Shown here piece after piece: positions 54,730 through 63,193 of a DNA stretch of 64,000 bases. Both the position numbers and the translations under genes were made by a program. Every line of letters starts with the position of its first letter. The first letter of the stretch is position 1. This stretch comes from Polaromonas sp. AET17H-212 (GTDB taxonomy: Bacteria > Pseudomonadota > Gammaproteobacteria > Burkholderiales > Burkholderiaceae_C), in contig NZ_NBZW01000024.1 of NCBI RefSeq assembly GCF_002379085.1, positions 1 to 64,000 on the forward strand. Direction: 5' to 3'. The notes below the pieces were generated by a model. The model worked only from the letters and a program-made list of their open reading frames with translations, did no database searches and had not been told where the DNA came from.

Positions 54730-55368
54730 ATGGCCCGCTACACCACCCCTCCTTTCGAAATACATGTCCACGGCGAAGTGCCGTTGCGTGAGGATGTCGG
54801 CTTTGAGCAGTTGCAGGACGCCCTGAAGCCGCTCTGGAAATACGCGGGTGCCAAGTCGCTGGCCGACGGTGCGGCCAGCACCTATGAGGAGGAGCCCGGC
54901 ATACGCTTCGATGTCCACCAGCATCTGCTGCAACTGTGCTGGACGGTTCCCGGTGACGAGGATTTCCGCCAGGTCCTCGACGAGGTCTGCATGGCCCTGA
55001 ACGAGCTGGCTGCCAGCGGTGCGCCCATCGAAGTCACTTTCTACGATGCGGATTTTGACGAGGATGAGGAGCCCGATGGCGAAGAGGCCAGGGACGACTT
55101 TGCGATGTATTTTGTCGGCCCCACGCCGGCTGCCATCATGCAGGTCCAGCGCGACCTGCTGGTGCAGGACATGATCGGCCTGATGGAGCGGCATTTTGAT
55201 GCGGCCGAACTCGGCGATGTGGTGTCCGCTGTCGACAAGTTGTTCGAGCAGCGTTTTGATGCGCTGGTCAGTTCCATGCAGCTGGGCCGGCCTCCGCGCG
55301 GGATGGGCGGTCCGCAGGGCGGTTCAGGCCACGGCGGCGGCGGACGCAAGCCGCGGCATCTGCATTAA
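54730..55368 (+). CDS. Conserved hypothetical acidic protein
   Basis: 212 aa, no named family recognised with confidence. It is soluble, with an Asp/Glu-rich middle (YDADFDEDEEPDGEEARDD, about 117-135) and a Gly/Arg/His-rich disordered tail (GGPQGGSGHGGGGRKPRHLH). EIHVHGEVPLREDVGFEQLQDALKPLWKYAG at the N-terminus looks globular. I think it is widespread in Burkholderiales. Start ATG 54730 lacks a strong ribosome binding site. Its stop overlaps the stop of acrR on the other strand. Confidence 0.75.
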   Translation: MARYTTPPFEIHVHGEVPLREDVGFEQLQDALKPLWKYAGAKSLADGAASTYEEEPGIRFDVHQHLLQLCWTVPGDEDFRQVLDEVCMALNELAASGAPIEVTFYDADFDEDEEPDGEEARDDFAMYFVGPTPAAIMQVQRDLLVQDMIGLMERHFDAAELGDVVSAVDKLFEQRFDALVSSMQLGRPPRGMGGPQGGSGHGGGGRKPRHLH

Positions 55369-56045
55369 GGCTGAGACCCGGGCGGGGCCGTAGCGCCCCT
55401 GCCTGCGTCGGGAAATCCCAGCCCGCGCAGATAGACCTCCACCACGTCCCGCCCCAGGGACTCCAGATCGAAGTCGGCGCTTTCCAGCAACCAGCTCTGG
55501 ATCAGGCCGTCGATGATGGCGTGCAGGCCCTGCGCCGCCGCAGCGGTCGAGACCGGCAGTTCCAGCGCGTGGTGCTGGCTGGCCGCCTGAAAACCCCGTT
55601 CAACCTGCTCCAGAAAGTCACTTCGGCTCTTCAGGTGACGCAGGCGCACGGCCTGGAGCTCGCCGACATATTCCACCTTGTGGGTGGCCACTTCGAAGAC
55701 GCGGCGCGTCTGCGGGTCGCTGGCGATGCGCAGCAGCGCCTCGCCCACGCCGTTGCGGATGCGCACCAGCGGGTCGGTGTGCCCCGCTTGTCCCTCCTGC
55801 CCTTCTTGCCCCAGCTGGTCCTGGAAGGTCTTTTCCAGGGGCAGGGTGACCCGTTCCATCATCGCGTTGAAGAGATCGGCCTTGTCCTTGAAATGCCAGT
55901 AGACCGCGCCGCGGGTTGCCCCCGCCCGCCGGGCGATGTCCTGCAGGCTGGTGCGCGAGACGCCCTGCGCCTGGAACAGGTGCTCGGCTGCATCGAGCAG
56001 CTTGTGGCGGGTGGCCAAGGCGTCTTCTTTGGTTCGTCGGACCAT
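55365..56045 (-). CDS. acrR: TetR-family repressor of the AcrAB-type pump (AcrR/TtgR-like)
   Basis: 226 aa. The N-terminal HTH is MVRRTKEDALATRHKLLDAAEHLFQAQGVSRTSLQDIARRAGATRGAVYWHFKDKADLFNAMMER, the AcrR/TtgR version (about residues 1-65). The C-terminal ligand pocket is variable. It is divergent from the pump adaptor gene with an AcrR-type operator between them, so it represses the pump and probably itself. Confidence 0.92.
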   Translation of the reverse strand: MVRRTKEDALATRHKLLDAAEHLFQAQGVSRTSLQDIARRAGATRGAVYWHFKDKADLFNAMMERVTLPLEKTFQDQLGQEGQEGQAGHTDPLVRIRNGVGEALLRIASDPQTRRVFEVATHKVEYVGELQAVRLRHLKSRSDFLEQVERGFQAASQHHALELPVSTAAAAQGLHAIIDGLIQSWLLESADFDLESLGRDVVEVYLRGLGFPDAGRGATAPPGSQP

Positions 56046-56082
56046 GCTTCTCCTCCCGAGAACAGAGTTTCAAGCGGGTTTA

Positions 56083-56106
56083 TTTATACATTCATAAATG
56101 TATGTA
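56083..56106. promoter_or_regulatory. AcrR/TtgR-type operator
   Basis: A 24-base site whose minus-strand read is TACATACATTTATGAATG followed by TATAAA. It matches, from memory, the E. coli acrAB operator at most positions. Core ATACATT-CATA-AATGTAT is a perfect 7 bp inverted repeat. It lies 38 bases from acrR and about 130 from the adaptor start. Confidence 0.78.
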
Positions 56107-56233
56107 AACTATATCACTCGTCAAAACCCTTATTCTTTTGCCTTTTGTCCGATGTGCCGCGTGGCCATGGCCATCCAGGTTGCCGTCCAGGACTCACCTT
56201 TTGCGCTTTACTCCAGAAAATTCGAGGATCAGC

Positions 56234-57475
56234 ATGCCCATGTCCCGCGTCAAGCAGCCCCTTGCGGCGCTTCCCTCCAGCAATCACCAGCGGCTGTTGA
56301 TCGTCGCCATCTTGTCCGCCTTTCTTGCCGGCTGTGGCAAAGGCGCCAGCGAGGCGCCAGCCGCGCCACCGCCTGTGCAGGTCGGGGTGGTGACCGTGAC
56401 CCAGGGCGATGTGGGTCTGGTGACCGAGCTGCCCGGCCGGCTCGAGGCCTCCCGCGTGGCGCAGGTGCGCGCGCGCGCTGCCGGTATTTTGCAGAAGCGG
56501 CTGTTTCGTGAAGGCAGCGACGTGAAAGCCGGGCAGCCGCTGTTCAGCATTGATGCTGCGCCCTATGCCGCCGCGGCGGCCAGCGCCAAAGCCGGCCAGG
56601 CCCGTGCCGAAGCCAATCTGGCGCAGGCCACGGCACTGGCGCAGCGCTACAAACCGCTGGTGGAGGCCAACGCCATCAGCAAGCAGGAGTATGCGAACGC
56701 GGTGGCGGCGCAAAAGCAGGCCGAAGCCGACGTGGCCGTCGGCAGGGCCAATGTACAGACCGCCAGCATCAACCTCGGTTATGCCTCGGTGACCGCCCCG
56801 ATCTCGGGCCGCATCGGCCGCGCCTTGGTGACCGAAGGCGCGCTGGTCGGGCAGGGCGACGCGACCCAGCTCGCGGTGATCCAGCAGATCAACCCGATGT
56901 ACGTCAACTTCACGCAGTCGGCGTCGGATGTGATGAAGCTGCGCGCTGCCATGGACAGCGGCCAGTTCAAGCGTGCCAGCGGCGGCGATGCGGCCAGCGT
57001 ACGTATCGTGCTTGAGGACGGCACGGAGTATGCACGTCCCGGCCGTTTGCTGTTTTCGGACCTGACGGTCGATGCCACCACGGGACAGATCACCCTGCGC
57101 GCCGAGGTGCCCAACCCGAACGGCCAGTTGCTGCCCGGCCTGTTTGTGCGGGTGCGCCTGGAGCAGGCCCAGGCCACCAATGCCATGACCCTGCCGCAGC
57201 AGGCCGTCACGCGCTCGGGGCAGGGCGACACGGTCATGGTGGTGGATACCGAGGGCAAGGTCGCGTCGCGGCCGGTGAAAATCGGTTCCGCCAAAGGCAA
57301 CCAGTGGGTGGTTCTTGAGGGGCTGAAAACCGGCGAGCAGGTCATGGTCGACGGCTTCCAGAAACTGCGCCCTGGCGCCAGCGTCAAGCCCGTGCCCTGG
57401 CAGCCCGCAGGCGCAGCGCCCGCGGGTGCGGCTTCAGCGCCGGCCGCGCCGGCTTCCTCTGCAGCCGCCAAATAA
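56234..57475 (+). CDS. AcrA/MexA-type RND periplasmic adaptor lipoprotein
   Basis: 413 aa. Lipoprotein signal ends LSAFLAGCGKG. Lipoyl half GRLEASRVAQVRARAAGILQKRLFREGSDVKAGQPLFSID, helical hairpin (about 105-165), second half SVTAPISGRIGRALVTEGALV, then the beta-barrel with QINPMYVNFTQSASD. An Ala/Pro tail follows. Start ATG 56234 has GAGGAT upstream; the frame to 56138 lacks a signal. First gene of a three-gene pump operon. Confidence 0.93.
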   Translation: MPMSRVKQPLAALPSSNHQRLLIVAILSAFLAGCGKGASEAPAAPPPVQVGVVTVTQGDVGLVTELPGRLEASRVAQVRARAAGILQKRLFREGSDVKAGQPLFSIDAAPYAAAAASAKAGQARAEANLAQATALAQRYKPLVEANAISKQEYANAVAAQKQAEADVAVGRANVQTASINLGYASVTAPISGRIGRALVTEGALVGQGDATQLAVIQQINPMYVNFTQSASDVMKLRAAMDSGQFKRASGGDAASVRIVLEDGTEYARPGRLLFSDLTVDATTGQITLRAEVPNPNGQLLPGLFVRVRLEQAQATNAMTLPQQAVTRSGQGDTVMVVDTEGKVASRPVKIGSAKGNQWVVLEGLKTGEQVMVDGFQKLRPGASVKPVPWQPAGAAPAGAASAPAAPASSAAAK

Positions 57476-57487
57476 GGAGCGCACTGC

Positions 57488-60400
57488 ATGGCCAAGTTTT
57501 TCATTGATCGGCCTATCTTTGCCTGGGTGATCGCACTTTTCATCATCGTGATGGGCAGCGTGGCCATCACGCAGCTGCCGATCTCCCAGTACCCGCCGGT
57601 CGCGCCGCCGTCCATTGTCATCAATGCCTCCTACCCTGGCGCCTCGGCGCAGACGCTGGAGGACAGCGTGCTGTCGGTGATCGAGCGCGAGATGAACGGC
57701 TCGCCCGGCCTGATCTACATGGAGTCGGTGGCTCAGGCCAACGGCACCGGCAGCATCACCATCAGTTTCCAGCCCGGCACCAATGCCGACCTGGCCCAGG
57801 TGGACGTGCAGAACCGCCTGTCGCGCGCCGCGCCGCGCCTGCCGCAGGCCGTGACGCAGCAGGGCGTGCGTGTCGACAAGTCGCGCTCGAACTTCCTGAT
57901 GTTCACCATGCTGTCGTCGACCAACCCGGCCTTCGATCCGATCGCGCTGGGCGACTACGCGTCACGCAACGTCGTGCCGGAGTTGCAGCGCCTGCCTGGC
58001 ATCGGCCAGGCCCAGCTGTTCGGCTCCGAACGCGCCATGCGCATCTGGATCGATCCGGCCAAGCTGGCGGGTTTCAACCTGTCGTCCGCCGAGGTCACCG
58101 CCGCCATCCGCGCGCAGAACGCACAGGTGTCGTCGGGCACGATCGGAGACCTGCCCAACGTCGCGGGACAGGGCATCGCCGCCACGGTGGTGGTCAACGG
58201 CCAGCTGTCCGATGTGGCGCAGTTCGGCAATATCATCCTGCGCGCCAACACCGACGGTTCGGCCGTGCGCCTCAAGGACGTGGCGCGCATCGAACTCGGC
58301 GGCCAGGCTTATGCGACCTCGGCGCGGCTCAATGGCAAGCCGGCGGTCGGTATCGGCCTGCAGCTGTCGCCCAGCGGCAACGCGCTGGCGTCCGCCAAGG
58401 CCGTGCGTGAGAAGATGGCCGACCTGGAGCGGTATTTTCCGCAAGGCGTAAGCTGGACCATTCCCTACGACAGCTCACGTTTTGTGCAGATATCGATCTC
58501 GCAGGTCGCGGTGACGCTGCTCGAAGCCGTGGCCCTGGTGTTTCTCGTGATGTTCCTGTTCCTGCAGAACTGGCGCTACACCGTGATCCCGACCATCGTG
58601 GTGCCGATTGCGCTGCTGGGAACCTTCGGGACCTTGCTGGCGCTGGGCTTTTCGATCAACGTGCTGACCATGTTCGGCATGGTGCTGGTGATCGGCATCG
58701 TGGTGGACGACGCGATCGTGGTAGTCGAGAACGTCGAGCGCATCATGAGCGAGGAGGGGCTGTCCCCGCTGGAAGCCACGCGCAAGGCGATGCGGCAGAT
58801 CTCGGGTGCCATCATCGGCGTGACCGTGGTGCTGATCTCGGTGTTTGTGCCCCTCGCCTTTTTCGCCGGCTCGACCGGCAACATCTACCGCCAGTTCTCG
58901 GCGGTGATGGTGGCGTCCATCGGTTTTTCCGCCTTCATGGCGTTGTCGCTCACCCCGGCCCTGTGCGCAACGCTGCTCAAGCCGGTCGAAGCGGGCCACC
59001 ATCACGACAAGCGTGGTTTCTTTGGCTGGTTCAACCGCAGCTTTTCACGCACCGCCAAGGGTTATGAAAGCATCGTCGCCCGTGTGCTCAAGCGGGCCGC
59101 GCGTTACCTGATCATCTACGTGGCCATCATCGCGGCGGTGGCGGTGGTCTACACCCGGCTGCCAACGTCCTTCCTGCCGGGTGAGGACCAGGGCACCATG
59201 CTGGTCAACGTGCAGTTGCCGCCCGGGGCGACCCAGGACCGCACGCTGGCCGTCATGCAGCAGGTCGAGGGCTACATCCTCAAGCAGCCCGAAGTGCAAA
59301 GCATGGTCGGTGTGCTGGGCTTCAGCTTTTCGGGCCAGGGCCAGAATGCGGCGCTGGCGTTTGTCACGCTCAAGGACTGGTCCGAGCGCGAAGGCAAGGG
59401 CCAGTCGGCCGAAGCGCTGGCGGGCCGGGCCTTTGGCGCCCTGTCCGGCATCCGCGACGCGTTCATTTTCCCGCTGAGCCCGCCGCCCATTCCCGAACTC
59501 GGAACAGCCAGCGGCTTCACCTTCCGCCTGCAGGACCGGGCAGGGGCCGGACACGAGGCGCTTGTCAACGCACGCAACCAGATGCTGGGCATGGCCGGCA
59601 AGAGCCCGGTGCTGGCGCAGGTGCGTCCGGACGGGCTGGAAGACGGCCCGCAATTGCAGATCGACATTGACCGCGACAAGGCCAATGCGCTGGGCGTGTC
59701 CTTTGATTCCATCAACACCACGCTGTCCACCGCGCTGGGCTCCAGCTATGTGAACGACTTCCCGAACCAGGGCCGCCTGCAGCGGGTGGTGGTGCAGGCC
59801 GATGCGCCGGCGCGCATGCAGCCAGACGACCTGCTGCGGATCAACGCGAGCAACAGCCAGGGCCGGCCGGTGCCGCTGTCGGCCTTTGCCAGCACGCGCT
59901 GGGTCACCGGTGCGCAGCAGACGATTCGCTACAACGGGTACCCGGCGATGCGCATTTCAGGTGCCGCGGCGCCGGGCTACAGCTCGGGCGCGGCCATGGC
60001 CGAGATGGAAAAACTGGCCGGCCAACTGCCCGCCGGCTTTGGTTTCGAGTGGACCGGCCAGTCACGCGAGGAAAAACTCGCCGGCGCGCAGGCGCTGATT
60101 CTTTACGGCTTTGCCATCCTCGCGGTGTTCCTGTGCCTGGCCGCGCTGTATGAGAGCTGGACCATTCCGCTGGCCGTGATCATGGTGGTGCCGCTGGGTG
60201 TGCTTGGGGTGCTGCTGGCAACGCTGCTGCGCGCCTACTCGAACGACGTGTATTTCCAGGTCGGCCTGATCACCATCATCGGCCTGTCGGCAAAAAACGC
60301 GATCCTGATCATCGAGTTTGCGAAAGACCTGGAGGCGCAGGGCAAGAGCGCGATTGAGTCGGCGCTGGCCGCTGCCCACCTGCGGTTCCGCCCCATCGTG

Positions 60401-60664
60401 ATGACCTCGCTGGCCTTCATGATGGGGGTGCTGCCGCTGGCGCTGGCCACCGGCGCCGGCTCGGCCAGCCAGCGCGCCATCGGCACCGGTGTGATCGGCG
60501 GCATGATCACCGGGACCGCCTTGGCCGTGATTTTTGTACCGGTCTTTTTTGTCGTGGTGCGCAGCCTGTTCAAGAGCAGCGAGCGGCAGCGAAAAATGTA
60601 TTCCGACCACGCCAAGGCGGCTGGTTTTGACGGAGATGGCAATGAAGGCAAAGCCCATGACTAA
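57488..60664 (+). CDS. AcrB/MexB-type RND efflux permease (HAE1)
   Basis: 1058 aa. MAKFFIDRPIFAWVIALFIIVMGSVAI is the classic HAE1 start. The proton-relay Asp pair is in VVDDAIVVVENVERIM (about 406-407). GSEKNAILIIEFAKD-type motif appears as LSAKNAILIIEFAKDLEAQG. The periplasmic porter domain has QNRLSRAAPRLPQAV. Extrudes drugs and lipophilic compounds as a trimer with the adaptor and outer-membrane channel encoded on either side. Starts 12 bases after the adaptor and overlaps the channel gene. Confidence 0.95.
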   Translation: MAKFFIDRPIFAWVIALFIIVMGSVAITQLPISQYPPVAPPSIVINASYPGASAQTLEDSVLSVIEREMNGSPGLIYMESVAQANGTGSITISFQPGTNADLAQVDVQNRLSRAAPRLPQAVTQQGVRVDKSRSNFLMFTMLSSTNPAFDPIALGDYASRNVVPELQRLPGIGQAQLFGSERAMRIWIDPAKLAGFNLSSAEVTAAIRAQNAQVSSGTIGDLPNVAGQGIAATVVVNGQLSDVAQFGNIILRANTDGSAVRLKDVARIELGGQAYATSARLNGKPAVGIGLQLSPSGNALASAKAVREKMADLERYFPQGVSWTIPYDSSRFVQISISQVAVTLLEAVALVFLVMFLFLQNWRYTVIPTIVVPIALLGTFGTLLALGFSINVLTMFGMVLVIGIVVDDAIVVVENVERIMSEEGLSPLEATRKAMRQISGAIIGVTVVLISVFVPLAFFAGSTGNIYRQFSAVMVASIGFSAFMALSLTPALCATLLKPVEAGHHHDKRGFFGWFNRSFSRTAKGYESIVARVLKRAARYLIIYVAIIAAVAVVYTRLPTSFLPGEDQGTMLVNVQLPPGATQDRTLAVMQQVEGYILKQPEVQSMVGVLGFSFSGQGQNAALAFVTLKDWSEREGKGQSAEALAGRAFGALSGIRDAFIFPLSPPPIPELGTASGFTFRLQDRAGAGHEALVNARNQMLGMAGKSPVLAQVRPDGLEDGPQLQIDIDRDKANALGVSFDSINTTLSTALGSSYVNDFPNQGRLQRVVVQADAPARMQPDDLLRINASNSQGRPVPLSAFASTRWVTGAQQTIRYNGYPAMRISGAAAPGYSSGAAMAEMEKLAGQLPAGFGFEWTGQSREEKLAGAQALILYGFAILAVFLCLAALYESWTIPLAVIMVVPLGVLGVLLATLLRAYSNDVYFQVGLITIIGLSAKNAILIIEFAKDLEAQGKSAIESALAAAHLRFRPIVMTSLAFMMGVLPLALATGAGSASQRAIGTGVIGGMITGTALAVIFVPVFFVVVRSLFKSSERQRKMYSDHAKAAGFDGDGNEGKAHD

Positions 60665-62132
60665 GCTGACGAAGGCGCTGGTGTTGAGCACAGTCGCGCT
60701 GGCGGCGGGCTGCTCGATGGCGCCCAAATATGAACGCCCCGAGGCCCCGGTCGCGACCGACTGGCCGGGCCTGCGCCTGGCACGTTCGCTCGCCGTCGCC
60801 CCAACCACGGCCTCGACCGCCGTGCAGACCACCGCCGCAGCCGACATCGAGTGGCAGAGTTTTTTCAGCGACCCCAAATTGCGGCTGCTGATCGAGGCGG
60901 CGCTGCGTAACAACCGCGACCTGCGCCTCGCGGTGCTCAACATCGAGCAGGCGCGGGCGCAGTTCCAAATCCGGCGCGCCGACCAGTTCCCGACCGTGGG
61001 AGCCGCGGCCACCGGCTCGCGCCAACCCAGTGCCAGCGGCAATGGCAGCATCTCCAGCGTCTACACCGCCGGCCTGGCCATGACCTCGTACGAGATTGAT
61101 TTCTTCGGCCGCGTCGCCAGCCTCAAGGACGCCGCGCTGGCGCAGTACCTGGCGACCGAGGAGGGCCGCAAGACCACGCAGATCAGCCTGATCGCGACCG
61201 TGGCCAACACCTGGCTGAGCCTGCTGGCCGACGAGGAACTGCTGGCGATCACGCAGCAGACATTGGCCACGCGCGAAGAGTCCTTCAAGCTCAGCCAGCT
61301 GCGGTTTGACAACGGCGCCACCTCCGAGCTGGACCTGCGCCAGGCCGAGTCGCTGACCGAGGCGGCCCGCATCAGCCTGGCGCAGTTGCAGCGCCAGCGC
61401 GCGCTCGATGAAAACCTGCTGACGCTGCTGCTGGGCCAGCCGCTCACCGGTGAACTGGCGGCGGCGCTGCCGGCCGGCCAGGCGCTGGCCGATGCGCCGC
61501 TGATGGTGGACGTGCCCGCGGGCCTGCCTTCGGACCTGCTGACCAAACGCCCCGACATCCGCCAGGCCGAGCAGCAACTGCTGGCCGCCAATGCCAACAT
61601 CGGCGCGGCGCGTGCCGCGTTTTTTCCGCGCATTTCGCTGACGGCGTCGGCCGGCAGTGTCAGCAACCACCTGTCGGGGCTGTTCCAAAGCGGCACCTAC
61701 GGCTGGACGCTGGCGCCGCAGCTCTTTCTGCCGCTGTTCGACGCCGGTCGCAACCGCGCCGGGCTGGACTCTGCGAATGTCGGGCGCGACATTGCCGTGG
61801 CGCAGTACGAAAAGGCGATTCAGACCGCTTTCCGCGAAGTGGCCGACGCGCTGGCCGGCCGTGCCACGCTGGGTGAGCAGCTGCGCGCGCAGCAGGCCCA
61901 GGCCAGCGCCGAAGCCACCCGCTTCAAACTCTCGGACCTGCGTTACCAGAACGGCATTGCCAGCCAGCTCGACCTGCTGGACGCACAACGCGCCCTGTTC
62001 GCCGCCAGGCAGGCTGTGGTGCAGACGCGGCTGCTGCAGTTGCAGAACCAGGTGACGCTGTACAAGACGCTCGGTGGCGGCTGGAAAGAGCCGGTGGGGG
62101 CTGCGGCAGCGCCGGGCACCTCCACGCCCTGA
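60642..62132 (+). CDS. RND outer-membrane channel lipoprotein, OprM/NodT type
   Basis: 496 aa. Lipoprotein signal ends LAAGCSMAPKYERP, the OprM-like start. Two outer-membrane efflux repeats follow: ALRNNRDLRLAVLNIEQARAQF and TKRPDIRQAEQQLLAANANIGAARAAFFPRISL. ATG 60642 is preferred (CGGAGA 5 bases before it); ATG 60657 is the alternative. It overlaps the permease end by 23 bases, in another frame. Completes a tripartite pump. Confidence 0.95.
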   Translation: MKAKPMTKLTKALVLSTVALAAGCSMAPKYERPEAPVATDWPGLRLARSLAVAPTTASTAVQTTAAADIEWQSFFSDPKLRLLIEAALRNNRDLRLAVLNIEQARAQFQIRRADQFPTVGAAATGSRQPSASGNGSISSVYTAGLAMTSYEIDFFGRVASLKDAALAQYLATEEGRKTTQISLIATVANTWLSLLADEELLAITQQTLATREESFKLSQLRFDNGATSELDLRQAESLTEAARISLAQLQRQRALDENLLTLLLGQPLTGELAAALPAGQALADAPLMVDVPAGLPSDLLTKRPDIRQAEQQLLAANANIGAARAAFFPRISLTASAGSVSNHLSGLFQSGTYGWTLAPQLFLPLFDAGRNRAGLDSANVGRDIAVAQYEKAIQTAFREVADALAGRATLGEQLRAQQAQASAEATRFKLSDLRYQNGIASQLDLLDAQRALFAARQAVVQTRLLQLQNQVTLYKTLGGGWKEPVGAAAAPGTSTP

Positions 62133-62243
62133 CCGGCGCTGGTCGGCCTGTGCCGCGCTGCTTTTGCAGGCGGCACCGGGTGAAAGTCGCGGTTTGCGGG
62201 CATTTCAGGGCTCCAGCCCTTGATGTACCTGCGCTGGATGCTC

Positions 62244-63089
62244 CTAAAATTGCAGCGTTCCGACAGCGCCCTCCAGCTGCAGCCAGCGCTGCGCAGCGGC
62301 TTGCAGATGGGCTGGCTGCCCGGTGCTGAACAGGCGAATCCGCCCCGGCGCGCTGTCAGCCGCGCCTGACGGAACGGCGCCCGCCAGCCGCAGGCGGGTC
62401 TGCCGGGCCACCGCCTCGCCGGTGTCCACCAGCTGCACCTCGGGCCCGACCAGGTCACGCAGCACGGCAGCGGCAAACGGGTAATGCGTGCAGCCCAGCA
62501 CCAGCGTGTCGATCTCCCCGTCTTGCAAGCCAAATCGGCCCATGGCCCCTGTGTGGCGGGCGCAAGTAGCTATTATTTCAGTAGCAGTTTCAGGGCTTGC
62601 CGCGCTGGCCACGCCGCGCTCGATCGCGTCGGCCAGGCCGTCGCAGGGCTGCAGCACAAACTCGGCCCGGGCCTGCAGCGAGTCGCGCAGCAGCTGAAAC
62701 CGCTTGCTGGCCAGCGTGCTGCGTGTGGCCATGACGCCGATGCGTCGGGTCTTGCTGAGCGCCGCCGCGGGCTTGAGGGCCGGCTCCACCCCGATGATGG
62801 GCAACTGGGGGTGCTCGGCGCGCAGCAGGTCGATGGCCGCGGCCGTGGCCGTGTTGCAGGCGATCACCAGCGCCTGCACGCCCTGGTCCAGCAAATGGGC
62901 GGCGAGGGCGCGCGAGCGGGCGATCACATGGGCCGCGTCCCGCTCGCCATAGGGCGCGTGGCCGCTGTCGGCGATGTAGATGAAGTTGCCGTGCGGCAGC
63001 TCGGCGCGCAGCGCCCTGAGGACGCTGAGGCCGCCTATGCCGCTGTCAAAAACACCTACGGGCCCCCACGGTCGCGCACTGCGTGTCAC
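62244..63089 (-). CDS. murI: Glutamate racemase
   Basis: 281 aa. Makes D-glutamate for peptidoglycan. PVGVFDSGIGGLSVLRAL with catalytic Asp, VIACNTATAAAID with the first Cys, and LVLGCTHYPFAA with the second Cys are intact. GTG 63089 is the only likely start; the frame continues upstream without a start through a GC-rich repeat-like stretch. Residues about 168-185 (ATEIIATCARHTGAMGRF), just before the second Cys, come from an antisense copy of the dispersed repeat. Confidence 0.93.
   Translation of the reverse strand: MTRSARPWGPVGVFDSGIGGLSVLRALRAELPHGNFIYIADSGHAPYGERDAAHVIARSRALAAHLLDQGVQALVIACNTATAAAIDLLRAEHPQLPIIGVEPALKPAAALSKTRRIGVMATRSTLASKRFQLLRDSLQARAEFVLQPCDGLADAIERGVASAASPETATEIIATCARHTGAMGRFGLQDGEIDTLVLGCTHYPFAAAVLRDLVGPEVQLVDTGEAVARQTRLRLAGAVPSGAADSAPGRIRLFSTGQPAHLQAAAQRWLQLEGAVGTLQF
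62531..62585 (+). repeat. Dispersed ~56 bp repeat, copy 9 (inside murI, antisense)
   Basis: Core 62545-62585: GCCCCTGTGTGGCGGGCGCA, then AGTAGCTAT-N6-AGTAGC. It starts CAAATCGGCCCATG. Plus-oriented in a minus-strand gene, without breaking the frame. Confidence 0.75.
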
Positions 63090-63160
63090 TCCCTGCCCCC
63101 CGAGGGGGCCGCTGCGCCTGCGGTCCGGCAAAGCCGGTCCCGCGGCCCCGGCTTGTATGG
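63061..63160. repeat. GC-rich palindromic stretch at the murI start
   Basis: On the minus strand it has GACCGGCTTTGCCGGACC, CCCCCTCGGGGGG and GTGACACGCAGTGCGCGACC followed by GTGGGGGCCC. From memory this resembles a repeat found between many genes in Comamonadaceae. murI's GTG start lies within it, so the first ~10 residues (TRSARPWGPV) are repeat-encoded. Confidence 0.5.
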
Positions 63161-63193
63161 GGAGGGTGGTCTCCGCAGTTGCGCCATTGCAGT

